DNA of 41,558 nucleotides from Streptomyces zinciresistens K42 (GCF_000225525.1 NZ_AGBF01000047.1:1-41558); one strand, 5' to 3'; shown: positions 16,550 to 24,584, numbered from the stretch's first letter. The notes: generated by a model from the letters alone, not told the origin. Program-made: numbers and translations.

Positions 16550-17707
16550 TCAGCGCCGGCCGGTGACCGTGCCCTCCACGGCGAACAGCTGCTCCTCGAC
16601 GTGGTCGAGCGCGAGCCGCACGGCACCGGTCGCCACCGCGGCCTCACCGAGCAGCGACTGCGCGACCCGCGGCGGCCGCAGGCAGTACCGGGCCAGTTCC
16701 CGCCGCAGCGGTTCAAGGACGCCGTCCAGACCGGCCGCCCAGCCGCCGACCACGACCAGCTCGGGGTCCAGGGCGAGGACCAGCGCGGCCACGTCGTGCA
16801 CCAGGCGCTGCATGAAGCGGTCCACGGCGTCCCGCGCCTCCTGGTCGCCGTCGCGGGCCTGCGCGAAGACCTTGGCGACCGCGTGCTCGTCGAGCGGGCG
16901 CAGCGGCTCGTCCGTGGTGGACAGCAGGGTCTCCGGCGTCTCCTCGCGGCCCAGCAGATGCAGCGCGCCGATCTCCCCGGCCGCACCGCCGAAACCCCGG
17001 TGCAGTTTCCCGCCGATCAGCGAGCCCGCACCCGGACTCAGCCCCGCCAGTACGAACACCACGTTGTCGGACTCCGTGGCCGAACCCTTCCAGTGCTCCG
17101 CCACGGCCGCCGCGTTGGCGTCGTTCTCCACGAGCACCGGGCACTTGAACGACCGGCCCAGCCGCTCGCCCAGGGGCAGCCCCGTCCACTCGGGCAGCGC
17201 GGCACCGAGCCGCACGGTGCCCTCGGCGTCCACGATGCCGGGCGTCGCCACCCCCACGGCACGCAGCGACCCGCGCGGCACACCGGCCCTGCGCAGCAGC
17301 TCCGCCACGCCCGTCCGCACCTTCTCCAGGCGCTCGTCGGCGCCGGCCGTCTCCTCCACGTCCTTGGCGATGGCGCCCATCACCCGGCCGTCCAGGTCGG
17401 CGAGCAGCGCCGCCACCCGGTGCGCGCCGATGTCCAGCCCCAGCAGATACCCCGCCTCGGCCCGGAACCGGAACCGCCGCGCAGGCCGCCCCTGCCGGCG
17501 CGCGACGCTGTCGTCGGCGGCCTTCTCGACGACGTAACCCGCCTCGATGAGCCCCTCGACGACGCCCTCGACGGTGGGCCGGGACAGCCCGGTCACCCGG
17601 GTGACCTCGGTGAGTGTGGCGGCGTCCGTGGCACGCAGCGCGTGCAGCACCACCGCGGAGTTGATCCGTCGCAGCAGCGAGGGATCCCCGCCGGTCAGCT
17701 GCCCCAA
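16550..17707 (-). CDS. ROK-family transcriptional regulator (Rok7B7-like)
   Basis: 385 residues if translation starts at the TTG at 17707, which follows GGAAGGACGG and gives the N-terminus (M)GQLTGGDPSLLRRINSAVVLHALR. A marR-like winged helix (TLTEVTRVTGLSRPTVEGVVEGLIEAG) is followed by the ROK ATPase-fold domain: GYLLGLDIGAHRVAALL, VGVATPGIVD, VENDANAAAVAEHW and the AGSLIGG / GAAGEIGALHLL region. The zinc-binding Cys cluster of catalytic ROK kinases is absent (GALHLLGREE instead of GHxxxxxxGxxCxCG), so it is a regulator and not a sugar kinase. The sequence strongly recalls S. coelicolor Rok7B7, which governs xylose transport, antibiotic production and carbon control, but the xylFGH genes are not next to it here. 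Confidence 0.88.
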   Translation of the reverse strand: MGQLTGGDPSLLRRINSAVVLHALRATDAATLTEVTRVTGLSRPTVEGVVEGLIEAGYVVEKAADDSVARRQGRPARRFRFRAEAGYLLGLDIGAHRVAALLADLDGRVMGAIAKDVEETAGADERLEKVRTGVAELLRRAGVPRGSLRAVGVATPGIVDAEGTVRLGAALPEWTGLPLGERLGRSFKCPVLVENDANAAAVAEHWKGSATESDNVVFVLAGLSPGAGSLIGGKLHRGFGGAAGEIGALHLLGREETPETLLSTTDEPLRPLDEHAVAKVFAQARDGDQEARDAVDRFMQRLVHDVAALVLALDPELVVVGGWAAGLDGVLEPLRRELARYCLRPPRVAQSLLGEAAVATGAVRLALDHVEEQLFAVEGTVTGRR

Positions 17708-17823
17708 CGTCCGTCCTTCCAGCTCGTGCGCGTGTGCGGCGGATGCTACTCGCCGGGGAGGGCCCCGGCGAGTCGCGGGCGGCGACGACCGGTGAGCCGG
17801 TCCGCCCGCCGGCTCTCCGGGCC

Positions 17824-17848
17824 GTGCGCGCCGTCCCGCGGCGCGCAC
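17824..17848 (-). terminator. Terminator hairpin after the response-regulator gene
   Basis: GTGCGCGCCG (17824-17833) pairs perfectly with CGGCGCGCAC (17839-17848) around TCCCG, 10 bp past the response-regulator stop on the minus strand. Confidence 0.7.
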
Positions 17849-17858
17849 GCCGGCCGGG

Positions 17859-18524
17859 TCAGTCGGGCGTCACGAAGCCCGACTCGTACGCCGTGATCAC
17901 CGCCTGGGTGCGGTCCCGTGCCCCCAATTTGGCGAGCACGGCACCCACATGGGTCTTGACGGTCTCCGTGCCGACCACGAGCCGCGCCGCGATCTCGGCG
18001 TTCGACAGCCCCCGCGTCATCAGCCGCAGCACCTCCGCCTCCCGGCCGGTCAGCCGTGCCCGCTCCAGCACGTCACGCGCCCGCACGTTCCCGCGGCCGC
18101 CGTCGCCGTACCGCGCGGCGAGCCGTCGCACCGACGCCGGGAACAGCAGCGACTCGCCCGCCGCCACCAGGCGCACCGCGTGCACGATCTCGGCCGGCCG
18201 CGCGCGCTTCAGCAGAAAGCCGTCGGCGCCCGCGCGCAGCGCCTCGTACACGTACTCGTCGTTCTCGAAGGTCGTGACGACGACGATCTTGGGCGGTTCG
18301 TCGACGGTGCGCAGCACCGCGCGCGTGGCCTCGATCCCGTCCATCAGCGGCATCCGGACATCCATGGCGACCACGTCCGGCCGCAGGCGCCGCACCAGCG
18401 GGATCACCGCCGCCCCGTCGGCCGCCTCCCCGACGACCTCGATGTCGGCCTGCGCGTCCAGAACGGCCCGCAGCCCCGCGCGTACGAGGGGTTCGTCGTC
18501 GACGAGGAGAACGGTGACCGGCAC
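17859..18524 (-). CDS. NarL/FixJ-type two-component response regulator
   Basis: 221 residues. The receiver domain has the acidic pair in LLVDDEPLVRAGL, phospho-acceptor Asp in DVVAMDVRMPLMDG, Thr in VVVTTFENDEY and Lys in GFLLKRA. The C-terminal LuxR helix-turn-helix is LTGREAEVLRLMTRGLSNAEIAARL then TVKTHVGAVLAKLGARDRTQAV. The start is GTG at 18524. Its histidine kinase is the gene at 21032-22204 on the same strand; without the IS481 element their stop and start would be about 14 bp apart. The insertion therefore cuts a two-gene operon, and the regulator must now depend on a promoter inside or at the edge of the element. Confidence 0.93.
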   Translation of the reverse strand: MPVTVLLVDDEPLVRAGLRAVLDAQADIEVVGEAADGAAVIPLVRRLRPDVVAMDVRMPLMDGIEATRAVLRTVDEPPKIVVVTTFENDEYVYEALRAGADGFLLKRARPAEIVHAVRLVAAGESLLFPASVRRLAARYGDGGRGNVRARDVLERARLTGREAEVLRLMTRGLSNAEIAARLVVGTETVKTHVGAVLAKLGARDRTQAVITAYESGFVTPD

Positions 18525-18532
18525 CCGGCCAG

Positions 18533-18538
18533 CCTAGA
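18533..18538. repeat. Target-site duplication, left copy (CCTAGA)
   Basis: CCTAGA abuts the left end (TGT) of the IS481-family element; the same 6 bp follow its right end at 21026-21031. It fits the NCTAGN 6-bp duplication reported for Bordetella IS481. Confidence 0.82.
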
Positions 18539-18607
18539 TGTTCTGTCCGCAGAGGTCGGTGACGGGGCAGGGTCGACCAGGGGAAGCCACGGTCGCGGCG
18601 CTGTGGC

Positions 18608-19354
18608 TTACGGCGCCCCGGGGCCGGACGTCCGAATCCCTGACTGCTCTGGCCGGGTCTCCAGCGAGTTGAGTCCGATGTCGATGAGTCGGGCCGCGCG
18701 TTGGACGTCGGCACTCACCGCGTCGCGCAGTTCGTCGAAGGTCTGGGTGCGGTTCAGGTGCTTGCGCAGCGCCCGGAACTGGATGGACCACAGGGCGAGG
18801 AGGGCGGTCGCGGCGATCTGCGATTCGGGGTCGTCCGAGCTCATCCCGGTTCGCCGGGCCAAGATTTCGGCGGCTACGGCGACTTGCTTGTCGGCGGTGT
18901 CACGCTGATAGGCCCGCAGAGACGGAGTGGATCCCATCAGCATGCCGAAGCGCAGAAGCGTGGCCTTGGCCTCGGCCGGGTCGTTCTGAGCGCTCAGCCA
19001 TGTCGTGAGATTGGCCAGCTCGCTGGAGAGGATCTTCAATGCCGCGTCGACCGGCGACAGGTCTGGATCGGCCAGGATGGCCCTCAGTGAGGTAATTGTG
19101 ACCTCACCCAGGTCGAGGACGAGGGATTCCTTGGTCGGGAAGTAGTTGAACACCGTCTTCTCCGAGACCCCGCAGGCTTCTGCGATCTCGGCGACCCGTA
19201 CCGCGTCGAAGCCCCGCTCCATGAACATCTCGGTGGCCGTGTCGGACAGCTGCCGTCGAAGAAGCCGCTTCTTGCGCTCCCGTAGCCCCTCGACGGCGGG
19301 TACCTCGCCGGGCGGGCGCAGGGCCGTCCAATCCACAGTGCGCATGGTCATCAC
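18608..19354 (-). CDS. TetR-family transcriptional regulator (IS481 passenger)
   Basis: 248 residues. The N-terminal helix-turn-helix reads FMERGFDAVRVAEIAEACGVSEKTVFNYFPTKESLV, typical TetR, after the LRERKKRLLRRQLSDTA helix (about residues 24-40). The C-terminal 180 residues are a helical ligand/dimer domain. Start candidates are three closely spaced methionines; the first is given. It is divergent from an SRPBCC protein gene, and the 101-bp gap holds a perfect 16-bp palindrome, so it probably represses that gene and itself. Base composition in the gap is much lower in GC than the chromosome around it. Confidence 0.9.
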   Translation of the reverse strand: MMTMRTVDWTALRPPGEVPAVEGLRERKKRLLRRQLSDTATEMFMERGFDAVRVAEIAEACGVSEKTVFNYFPTKESLVLDLGEVTITSLRAILADPDLSPVDAALKILSSELANLTTWLSAQNDPAEAKATLLRFGMLMGSTPSLRAYQRDTADKQVAVAAEILARRTGMSSDDPESQIAATALLALWSIQFRALRKHLNRTQTFDELRDAVSADVQRAARLIDIGLNSLETRPEQSGIRTSGPGAP

Positions 19355-19389
19355 TGAAGCATAGTCCGGCGCCCCGGATATTTTCTGCT

Positions 19390-19405
19390 ACTGTAAATTT
19401 ACAGT
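19390..19405. promoter_or_regulatory. Perfect 16-bp palindrome, probable TetR operator
   Basis: ACTGTAAATTTACAGT is an exact dyad in the AT-rich 19355-19455 gap between divergent tetR and SRPBCC genes. Its size and central position are those expected of a TetR-family operator. Binding is inferred. Confidence 0.8.
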
Positions 19406-19455
19406 CTCTAAAAATATGTGCCGGCTTCGACGCCTGCATGCGAAGGGAGCCCTCG

Positions 19456-19938
19456 ATGAGCGCTGTCCGCATCGTCCGCGACTACCCGCATCCACCGGAG
19501 AAGGTCTGGCGCGCGGTCACCGATCCGGCGCTGGTTCCGTTGTGGACGGCCACCGGCGCCGGCGCTCGGCCGGAGGGCTTCGCCACCACGGTCGGCACCA
19601 AGTTCAAGTTCATCGCGAAGCCCAAGCCGGGCTGGAGCGGCGTCGTGGTGTGCGAGGTGCTGGAGGTACGCGAGCCTTCGCTGCTGCGCTACTCGTGGCA
19701 GGACGAAAGCGGCGGCGAGGTGACCGAGGTCGCCTACCGAATCGCGCCGCACGGCGACGGAACTTCCTTCACCTACGACCACACCGGCTTCACCGGGGCC
19801 GGAGGCTACCTCATGGCCAAGATCCTCGGCGCCGTCCGCACCAAGATGCTCACCAAGGGCCTGCCTGCGGTGCTGAACGGCCTCGACGACCAGGGCAACC
19901 TGCGCCCGGAAAGCCCCCTGGGCCCCGAGCGGACCTGA
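19456..19938 (+). CDS. SRPBCC/AHSA1-domain protein (IS481 passenger)
   Basis: 160 residues of the START/Bet v1-like SRPBCC fold: RIVRDYPHPPEKVWRAVTDPALVPLWTA at the start, TVGTKFKFIAKPKPGWSGVVVCEVLEV, LLRYSWQDE..GGEVTEVAYRIAPHGDGTSFTYDHTGF and a final amphipathic helix region. These are the usual AHSA1 (Aha1 C-terminal-like) blocks; such proteins bind hydrophobic ligands in a deep cavity. The ATG at 19456 follows GAAGGGAG; another in-frame ATG lies 18 bp upstream without a ribosome site. It is the likely target of the adjacent TetR. Ligand unknown. Confidence 0.87.
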   Translation: MSAVRIVRDYPHPPEKVWRAVTDPALVPLWTATGAGARPEGFATTVGTKFKFIAKPKPGWSGVVVCEVLEVREPSLLRYSWQDESGGEVTEVAYRIAPHGDGTSFTYDHTGFTGAGGYLMAKILGAVRTKMLTKGLPAVLNGLDDQGNLRPESPLGPERT

Positions 19939-20070
19939 GCAGGCGCGACAATCCGCTGGACATCGGCCACTTCCGCGTCTCACCGTTCGTCAGCGCCCGC
20001 TCGACGGCCGGCGCCCCGGGACACCGGCCGTGCCCCGGCCATCGGCATCCTCAGCACCAGAAGGACCCGC

Positions 20071-21030
20071 ATGGTCCACCACAACGCACCCTTGACCGGA
20101 GACCGGCCGCCTGAGTCGGGCCCAGTGTGCGGTCGACGACGAATGGCCGCTCCGCCGCGCCGCGGAACGCTTCCACGTCTCACCCGGCACAGCGAAACGG
20201 TGGGCGGACCGATACCGGGAGAGTGGCCCCGAGGGGATGGCGGACCGCTCCAGCCGCCCTCACTCCGGCACGCGCCGCACACCGACCCGGGAGGAGCGGC
20301 GCATCATCACGGTTCGCGTTCTCCGCCGCTGGGGCCCAGCTCGGATTGCCTACCTGCTCGGTCTCAATCCGTCCACCGTGCACCCCGTACCCAGCCGGTG
20401 CGGCATCGCCCGTCCGTCGTACCTGGACCGCGCCACCGGACGCGTCGTCCGACGGTACGAGCACGCCGCACCGGGCGACCTGATCCATGTCGACATCGAG
20501 AAGCCCGGCAACATCCCCGACTGCGGTGGCCACCAGGTGCTTGGGCGTCGGGCCGGCCGAAAGAACCGCATCGCCCGGGGCTGCAGCTACCTCCACAACG
20601 CCGTAGACGATCACTCCCGCTCGGCCCACGGCGAAATCCTCGCCGATCAGAAGAAGGAGACCGCATCCGCATTCCGGACCCGGGCACAGGACTTCTTCAG
20701 CCGGACCGGCATCACCGTCCCAGCGGGTCCTGACCGACAACGGCTCCTGCCACCGCTCACGCACCTGGGCAATCACGTCGGCCGACGCGGGGATCACCCG
20801 CAGACGCACCCGCCTCTACCGCTCACAGACCGACGGGAAGGTCGAACGAACGCTTCAACCCCACCCTCTTTGGCGAACGGGCCCACGCCAGGCCCCACGT
20901 CGGCGAACGGGAACGCCGCGACACGTTCCCCGCGTGGCCGCACGACCGCAACCACCACCGGAGACACACCGCCCTGAAGGGGCTGCCACCCGCCGGCCGC
21001 GTCCCCAGCCCCTCGGGTCGGTACACCTAG
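20071..21030 (+). pseudogene. IS481-family transposase, several frameshifts
   Basis: Full-length IS481 transposase homology can be followed only across frames. It begins MVHHNAPLT (20071), changes frame near 20110 to RRAAERFHVSPGTAKRWADRY and MADRSSRPHS, ERRIITVRVLRRWGPARIAYLLGL, then HVDIEK (first catalytic Asp). It shifts near 20715 to QRVLTDNGSC (second Asp) and RLYRSQTDGKVER, then again near 20843 to ERFNPTL (catalytic Glu region). It ends HHRRHTALKGLPPAGRVP and a TAG at 21028-21030, inside the target duplication. At least three frameshifts are needed, so the enzyme is inactive. The DDE residues themselves survive. Confidence 0.87.
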
Positions 21031-21031
21031 A
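21026..21031. repeat. Target-site duplication, right copy (CCTAGA)
   Basis: Second copy of CCTAGA directly after the ACA end of the IS481-family element, one base before the last base of the histidine-kinase gene. Removing one copy and the element restores a compact kinase-regulator junction. Confidence 0.82.
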
Positions 21032-22204
21032 TCACCTCACCGGCAGCTCGACGTGCACCCGCCATTCACCCGCGGCGGGCCCGGTCCGCGCCCGTCCGCC
21101 CAGCAGGGCGGCACGCTCGCGTATGCCGCGCAGACCGCTGCCGCCCCCGGATCCGGGCGGGCCGGCGGCGAGGGCGTTGCGGACGTCCAGCGTGAGCGTG
21201 CCGTCCTCGACGGCGACCCGGACCCGCGCCGGTACGGGTCCCGCGTGCCGCAGCACGTTGGTCAGCGCCTCCTGGAGAATCCGGTAGCCCTCCCGGGAGA
21301 CCGGGCCCGGAACGCTCTCCAGGGGCCCGCTCATGTCCAGGTCGACCTCCGTACCGGAGGCCCGCGCGGACGCCAGCAGACGTCCGGCGTCGGTGAGGGC
21401 CGGCCGGGTGCCGGGCGGCCGCTCGGACTCGCGGAGCACGGCGAGGACGCGCTCCAGATCCTCCAGAGCGGCCCGGCCCGTCTCCTCGATGGCGCCCAGC
21501 GCCCGCTCGGTGAAGGCGGGATCGCCGGCCGCGCGGGCCGCGCCCGCCTGGACGACGGCCACGGTGAGGGCATGGCCGATCGAGTCGTGTAGCTCGCGGG
21601 CGATCCGGGTCCGCTCCAGCAGCCGCTCGGTGCGCTCCTCCAGCGCCGCGATGCGCTCCGCCGGGGAGGGCCCCAGCAGCCGCAGGGCGAGGGCGGTGAT
21701 CAGACGGCCCGCGGCCAGGACGGTCACCGCGAGCAGCACGAGCAGGAGCAGCGCCACGAGCGGGACGTGCCACCAGAGGGCGCCCTCGGGGAGGGGCGGG
21801 GGGCCGTCCGGGCGCCGCGCGCCGAACACCGACCACGCCATGTCCCAGAGCGCGAAGACCAGTCGGCTGACCGCCGCCGCCGTCAGAGAGCCCAGCAGCA
21901 GCCGCGCCTGCAGCCACACCGCGAGCCGTCCCCGGTCGCCCCAGGTCGCAGACGGCGCCACGACGATCCCCGCGGCCCGGTCGTCGTGACTGCGGCCCAT
22001 CAGCAGCAGCCGCGCCTGAAGCCCCTCCACCGTGCGCACGGCGGGCACCAGCGCCGCCGGGAGGAGTACCACCGCCGCCACCGGCCAGATCCACCACGCC
22101 TCCTTGACGAAGATCAGCATCGCCGGCCACACCACGGCCACGCACAGATGCAGCAGCCGGGTGTACGTCACCGCCCGGGTGAAGGGGCGCAGCAAGCGGG
22201 GCAC
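21032..22204 (-). CDS. Sensor histidine kinase (HisKA_3 / NarL-partner type)
   Basis: 390 residues. About four to five hydrophobic segments in the first 175 residues (LLHLCVAVVWPAMLIFV; IWPVAAVVLLPAALV; LLGSLTAAAVSRLVFALW; VPLVALLLLVLLAVTVLA) make it an integral membrane protein with little outside. The dimer/phospho-acceptor helix follows: ERTRIARELHDSIGHALTVAVVQAG, with the His in RELHD. The HATPase domain has ILQEALTNVLRHAG (N-box) and GSGLRGIRERAALLGG (G-box). The start is GTG at 22204. It is divergent from an ABC exporter, and its partner regulator is 2.5 kb away beyond the inserted IS481 element. It may sense a cell-envelope-active compound exported by that transporter (inference from context). 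Confidence 0.93.
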   Translation of the reverse strand: MPRLLRPFTRAVTYTRLLHLCVAVVWPAMLIFVKEAWWIWPVAAVVLLPAALVPAVRTVEGLQARLLLMGRSHDDRAAGIVVAPSATWGDRGRLAVWLQARLLLGSLTAAAVSRLVFALWDMAWSVFGARRPDGPPPLPEGALWWHVPLVALLLLVLLAVTVLAAGRLITALALRLLGPSPAERIAALEERTERLLERTRIARELHDSIGHALTVAVVQAGAARAAGDPAFTERALGAIEETGRAALEDLERVLAVLRESERPPGTRPALTDAGRLLASARASGTEVDLDMSGPLESVPGPVSREGYRILQEALTNVLRHAGPVPARVRVAVEDGTLTLDVRNALAAGPPGSGGGSGLRGIRERAALLGGRARTGPAAGEWRVHVELPVR

Positions 22205-22238
22205 GCGCTCATCGTCGCAGGCCCCACCGACAGCGGCC

Positions 22239-22276
22239 CTCCCCCGCGCGGGGGAGACGGCCCCCGCGCGCGGGGG
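22239..22276. promoter_or_regulatory. Two GC palindromes in the kinase/ABC divergent promoter region
   Basis: CTCCCCCGCGCGGGGGAG (22239-22256) and CCCCCGCGCGCGGGGG (22261-22276) are both perfect dyads; their centres are 21 bp apart, i.e. two helical turns. They fill the short gap between the start of the kinase gene and the ATG of the ABC ATPase. A binding site for a dimeric regulator, perhaps the NarL-type regulator of this system, is possible; RNA hairpins in the leaders are the alternative. Confidence 0.45.
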
Positions 22277-22311
22277 AGGCCGCGGCCCGCCGGGACGGCC
22301 ACGCTGATCCC

Positions 22312-23238
22312 ATGACCCGCATCGAAGTCCAGTCCCTCACCAAGGAGTACGGCGGCCGGCGAGCCGTGGACGACGTCACCTTCACCGTCCGCCCCGGCCG
22401 TGTCACCGGCTTCCTCGGCCCCAACGGCGCCGGAAAGTCCACCACCCTGAGGCTCGTGCTCGGGCTCGACCGGCCGACCCGCGGCACCGCGACCGTCGGC
22501 GGACGCCCCTACGCCGCCCTCGGCGAACCCCTGCGCCGGGTGGGCGCGCTGCTCGACACCCAGGCCCCGCACGGGTCCCGGACGGGCCGTGACCACCTGC
22601 GCGTCCTCGCGGCGAGCAACCGGATCGCGCGCCGCCGCGTCGACGAGGTGCTGGAGGAGACCGGACTCGCGACCGTGGCGGGGCGCCGGGTCGGGACGTA
22701 CTCCCTGGGCATGCGCCAGCGGCTCGGCATCGCCGCCGCGCTCCTGGGAGATCCCGGCGCGGTCCTGCTCGACGAGCCGTCCAACGGCCTCGACGCCGAA
22801 GGCATCATCTGGATCCGCGGACTGCTGAGGCGCCTCGCGGACGAGGGGAGGACCGTGCTGGTCTCCAGCCATCTCATGAACGAGACCGCGTCGTTCGCCG
22901 ATCACCTCCTCGTCCTCGGCCGGGGCAGACTGCTGGCGGACACCCCCCTGCGGGAGTTCATCCACGCGCGCGTGGAGCCCCGCGTGCGTGTGCGCACCAC
23001 CGACGACGGGGCGCTGCGGGCCGCGCTCGCGGCGAACGGCCACGAGGGCGTGCGCCACGAGGACGGGCACTGGACCGTCCGCCACGCACGCGTGGAGACC
23101 ATCGGCGTGCTCGCCTCACGGGCGGGAATCCCCCTGCTGGAACTCGCCGCCGAGGAAGCCACGCTGGAGCGGGCCTACCTCGATCTGACCGCCGGCGAGA
23201 CCGAGTTCACCGCCCCGCCGCAGGAGGCCCGCACATGA
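22312..23238 (+). CDS. ABC transporter ATP-binding protein
   Basis: 308 residues. Walker A is GPNGAGKST (about residues 40-48), the signature is YSLGMRQRLGIAAALLG, Walker B is AVLLDEPSNGLDAEG and the H-loop is VLVSSHLMNE. A C-terminal extension of about 90 residues (RVRTTDDGALRAALAANG... LELAAEEATLERAYLDLT) matches the DrrA/lantibiotic-exporter type. It energises the membrane partner encoded by the next gene, with which it overlaps by 4 bp (ATGA). The divergent kinase suggests drug- or peptide-responsive export or self-protection. Confidence 0.93.
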   Translation: MTRIEVQSLTKEYGGRRAVDDVTFTVRPGRVTGFLGPNGAGKSTTLRLVLGLDRPTRGTATVGGRPYAALGEPLRRVGALLDTQAPHGSRTGRDHLRVLAASNRIARRRVDEVLEETGLATVAGRRVGTYSLGMRQRLGIAAALLGDPGAVLLDEPSNGLDAEGIIWIRGLLRRLADEGRTVLVSSHLMNETASFADHLLVLGRGRLLADTPLREFIHARVEPRVRVRTTDDGALRAALAANGHEGVRHEDGHWTVRHARVETIGVLASRAGIPLLELAAEEATLERAYLDLTAGETEFTAPPQEART

Positions 23239-23960
23239 CCTTCGGCCCCGCGTTCCACGCGGAATGCCTCAAGATCCGCACCCTCAGGTCCCTTCCGGGC
23301 ACCCTTCTGGCGCTGTTCGCCGCGACCACGGCCTTCTCCGCGGTGGCCGGCGCCGACCAGGGGACCGGCCCGCAGGCGGACCCGCTGTTCTCGGCGCTGT
23401 CCGGCGTCCTGCCGGGGCAGATCGCGGCCATCACCTTCGGCGCGCTGGCCGTGTCCGGCGAATACCGGGGCGGCGCGCTGCGGGTGACCCTGCTCTCGAT
23501 GCCTCGGCGCGGGCTGTGGTTCGCCGCCAAGGCGGCGGCCGTCGCCGGACACGTCCTGCTCGTCGGGCTGGTCACCGCGGGAGCCGCGTTCGCCGCCGGA
23601 CGCGCCGGACTCGGGGCCGCCGCGCGCGCCATCACCGCGGCCGAAGCGGCGCGCGCCGTCGCGGGCTGCGGGATCTACCTCACCCTGATGGCGCTGTTCG
23701 CGACGGGTCTGACCGCCGTGCTGCGCAGCGGTGTGGCCGCGCTCTCGATCCTGGTCCCGTTCGTCCTCGTGGTGTCGTTCGTCGTCGGCGACTCCGCCGG
23801 GACGGTGGCCGACCTGCTGCCGGACAGGGCGGGCCAGGCCGTCCTGCGCTCGGCCTACGACGGAGTCCTCGGCCCCTGGCCGGGGCTCGCGGTCACCGCG
23901 CTGTGGACCGCGGGCGCCCTCCTGGCCGGCGCCTGGTGCGTGCGGCGGCGGGATGCCTGA
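23235..23960 (+). CDS. ABC-2-type permease
   Basis: 241 residues with about six hydrophobic segments (for example LPGTLLALFAATTAFSAVAG, IAAITFGALAVSGEY, VLLVGLVTAGAAFAAG, LTLMALFATGLTAVL, LSILVPFVLVVSFVVG, LAVTALWTAGALLAGAW). The E-Y-R motif in SGEYRGGALRVTLLSMPRR before the second helix is the ABC-2 permease cytoplasmic loop that contacts the ATPase. It overlaps the ATPase stop (ATGA), so they are translated together. Confidence 0.88.
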   Translation: MTFGPAFHAECLKIRTLRSLPGTLLALFAATTAFSAVAGADQGTGPQADPLFSALSGVLPGQIAAITFGALAVSGEYRGGALRVTLLSMPRRGLWFAAKAAAVAGHVLLVGLVTAGAAFAAGRAGLGAAARAITAAEAARAVAGCGIYLTLMALFATGLTAVLRSGVAALSILVPFVLVVSFVVGDSAGTVADLLPDRAGQAVLRSAYDGVLGPWPGLAVTALWTAGALLAGAWCVRRRDA

Positions 23961-24001
23961 CGGGGCGCCAATTGTCAGTGGGGGCGGCAATACTGGATCA
24001 C

Positions 24002-24415
24002 ATGGACATCGCGGAGGATCTCGCCCTGACCGAGCGGCTGTGCGCGCGGGCGTTTCCCGCTCAGCGCGGCGGGCCGGACGCCGGGGCGGGCGGGCCCGGC
24101 TGGTTCATGGTCGAGTTGAGCGCGGGCTCCCGGCACGGCCCCGAGGATCTGTACGCCTACGAGGCCGCTCTCGTCCAGCGGTTCGAGGAGCGCTGGGGCG
24201 AGGGCTCGCGCTGGGGGAGCGCGACCCTCCTGGAGCGCGCGGCGCGCGGAGAGGAACTGCCCGAGCCCTGGGCCCTGTTCGCCTCCCGCGCGGACGACCT
24301 GCGCACCTGGGAGGCGGCGGGCACCGGCCGCTGGGTCAGCCTGGCCGTCGCCGACCGGGACCCCGAGGCCGTGCCCGCACTGCTGCTGATGGTCACGGAC
24401 ATCGACCCGCCCTGA
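24002..24415 (+). CDS. Hypothetical protein, 137 aa
   Basis: Acidic soluble protein (MDIAEDLALTERLCARAFPA...), with Gly-rich GPDAGAGGPGW and segments LYAYEAALVQRFEERWGEG and PWALFASRADDLRTWEA. No domain I recognise. Codon use is typical for the genome. The ATG at 24002 is the first reasonable start after the permease. Before the mug locus was interrupted this gene converged directly on mug: the native mug stop lies 5 bp past this stop. Confidence 0.72.
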   Translation: MDIAEDLALTERLCARAFPAQRGGPDAGAGGPGWFMVELSAGSRHGPEDLYAYEAALVQRFEERWGEGSRWGSATLLERAARGEELPEPWALFASRADDLRTWEAAGTGRWVSLAVADRDPEAVPALLLMVTDIDPP

Positions 24416-24419
24416 GGGC

Positions 24420-24491
24420 TCAGTCTTCGGCGGCCCGCAGCCGCCCGTACTCCTGCGCCATGGCCGCCACGGTCCAGTGCGCGTTGAGCCC
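24420..24491 (-). pseudogene. mug: Original 3' end of the mug-type DNA glycosylase gene, cut off by an integrated island
   Basis: On the minus strand this stretch encodes GLNAHWTVAAMAQEYGRLRAAED and a stop at 24420-24422. It is the expected continuation of NPSGLNA, the conserved C-terminal motif of Mug/TDG-type glycosylases, the rest of which lies 6.5 kb away at 30928-31507. Homology ends abruptly at 24491, where AT-rich DNA begins. It is therefore the left-over gene tail beyond an att-like junction. Confidence 0.82.
24472..24491. repeat. att-like site, left end of island
   Basis: 20 bp ending GCGCGTTGAGCCC match 31016-31035 (ending GCGCATTGAGCCC) at 17 of 20 positions. Both copies lie in the mug codons for SGLNA. 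The exact crossover could be within the 8-bp identity TTGAGCCC or just beside it. Confidence 0.7.
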
Positions 24492-24584
24492 TCTGAATAT
24501 TCCAATAACTACCCATTTGTCTCCTTCTGGTCTGGTGAGTGAACAGGTGAGCGTACAACTCAGCCGCAGCTACGCCCCAGTTGG

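Larger units (their letters stand above)
18539..21025 (+). mobile_element. IS481-family element with passenger genes (tetR, SRPBCC)
   Basis: 2,487 bp. The left end starts TGTTCTGTCCGCAGAGG and the right end, read inward on the minus strand, starts TGTACCGACCCGAGGGG. Over the first 30 bp the two ends agree at 20 positions. The element begins TGT, ends ACA and is flanked by CCTAGA on both sides. The transposase at the right end is IS481-like and frameshifted. Between it and the left end lie a TetR regulator and a divergent SRPBCC-domain gene with their operator, i.e. cargo. A plain IS481 element is about 1 kb, so the extra 1.4 kb is passenger DNA. It sits exactly between a response-regulator gene and its kinase gene. 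Confidence 0.8.

Noticed and set aside
22239..22276. GC palindromes as a CRISPR array
   Set aside because: Only two dyads 21 bp apart with no spacers of array size; a regulatory or hairpin reading is better.
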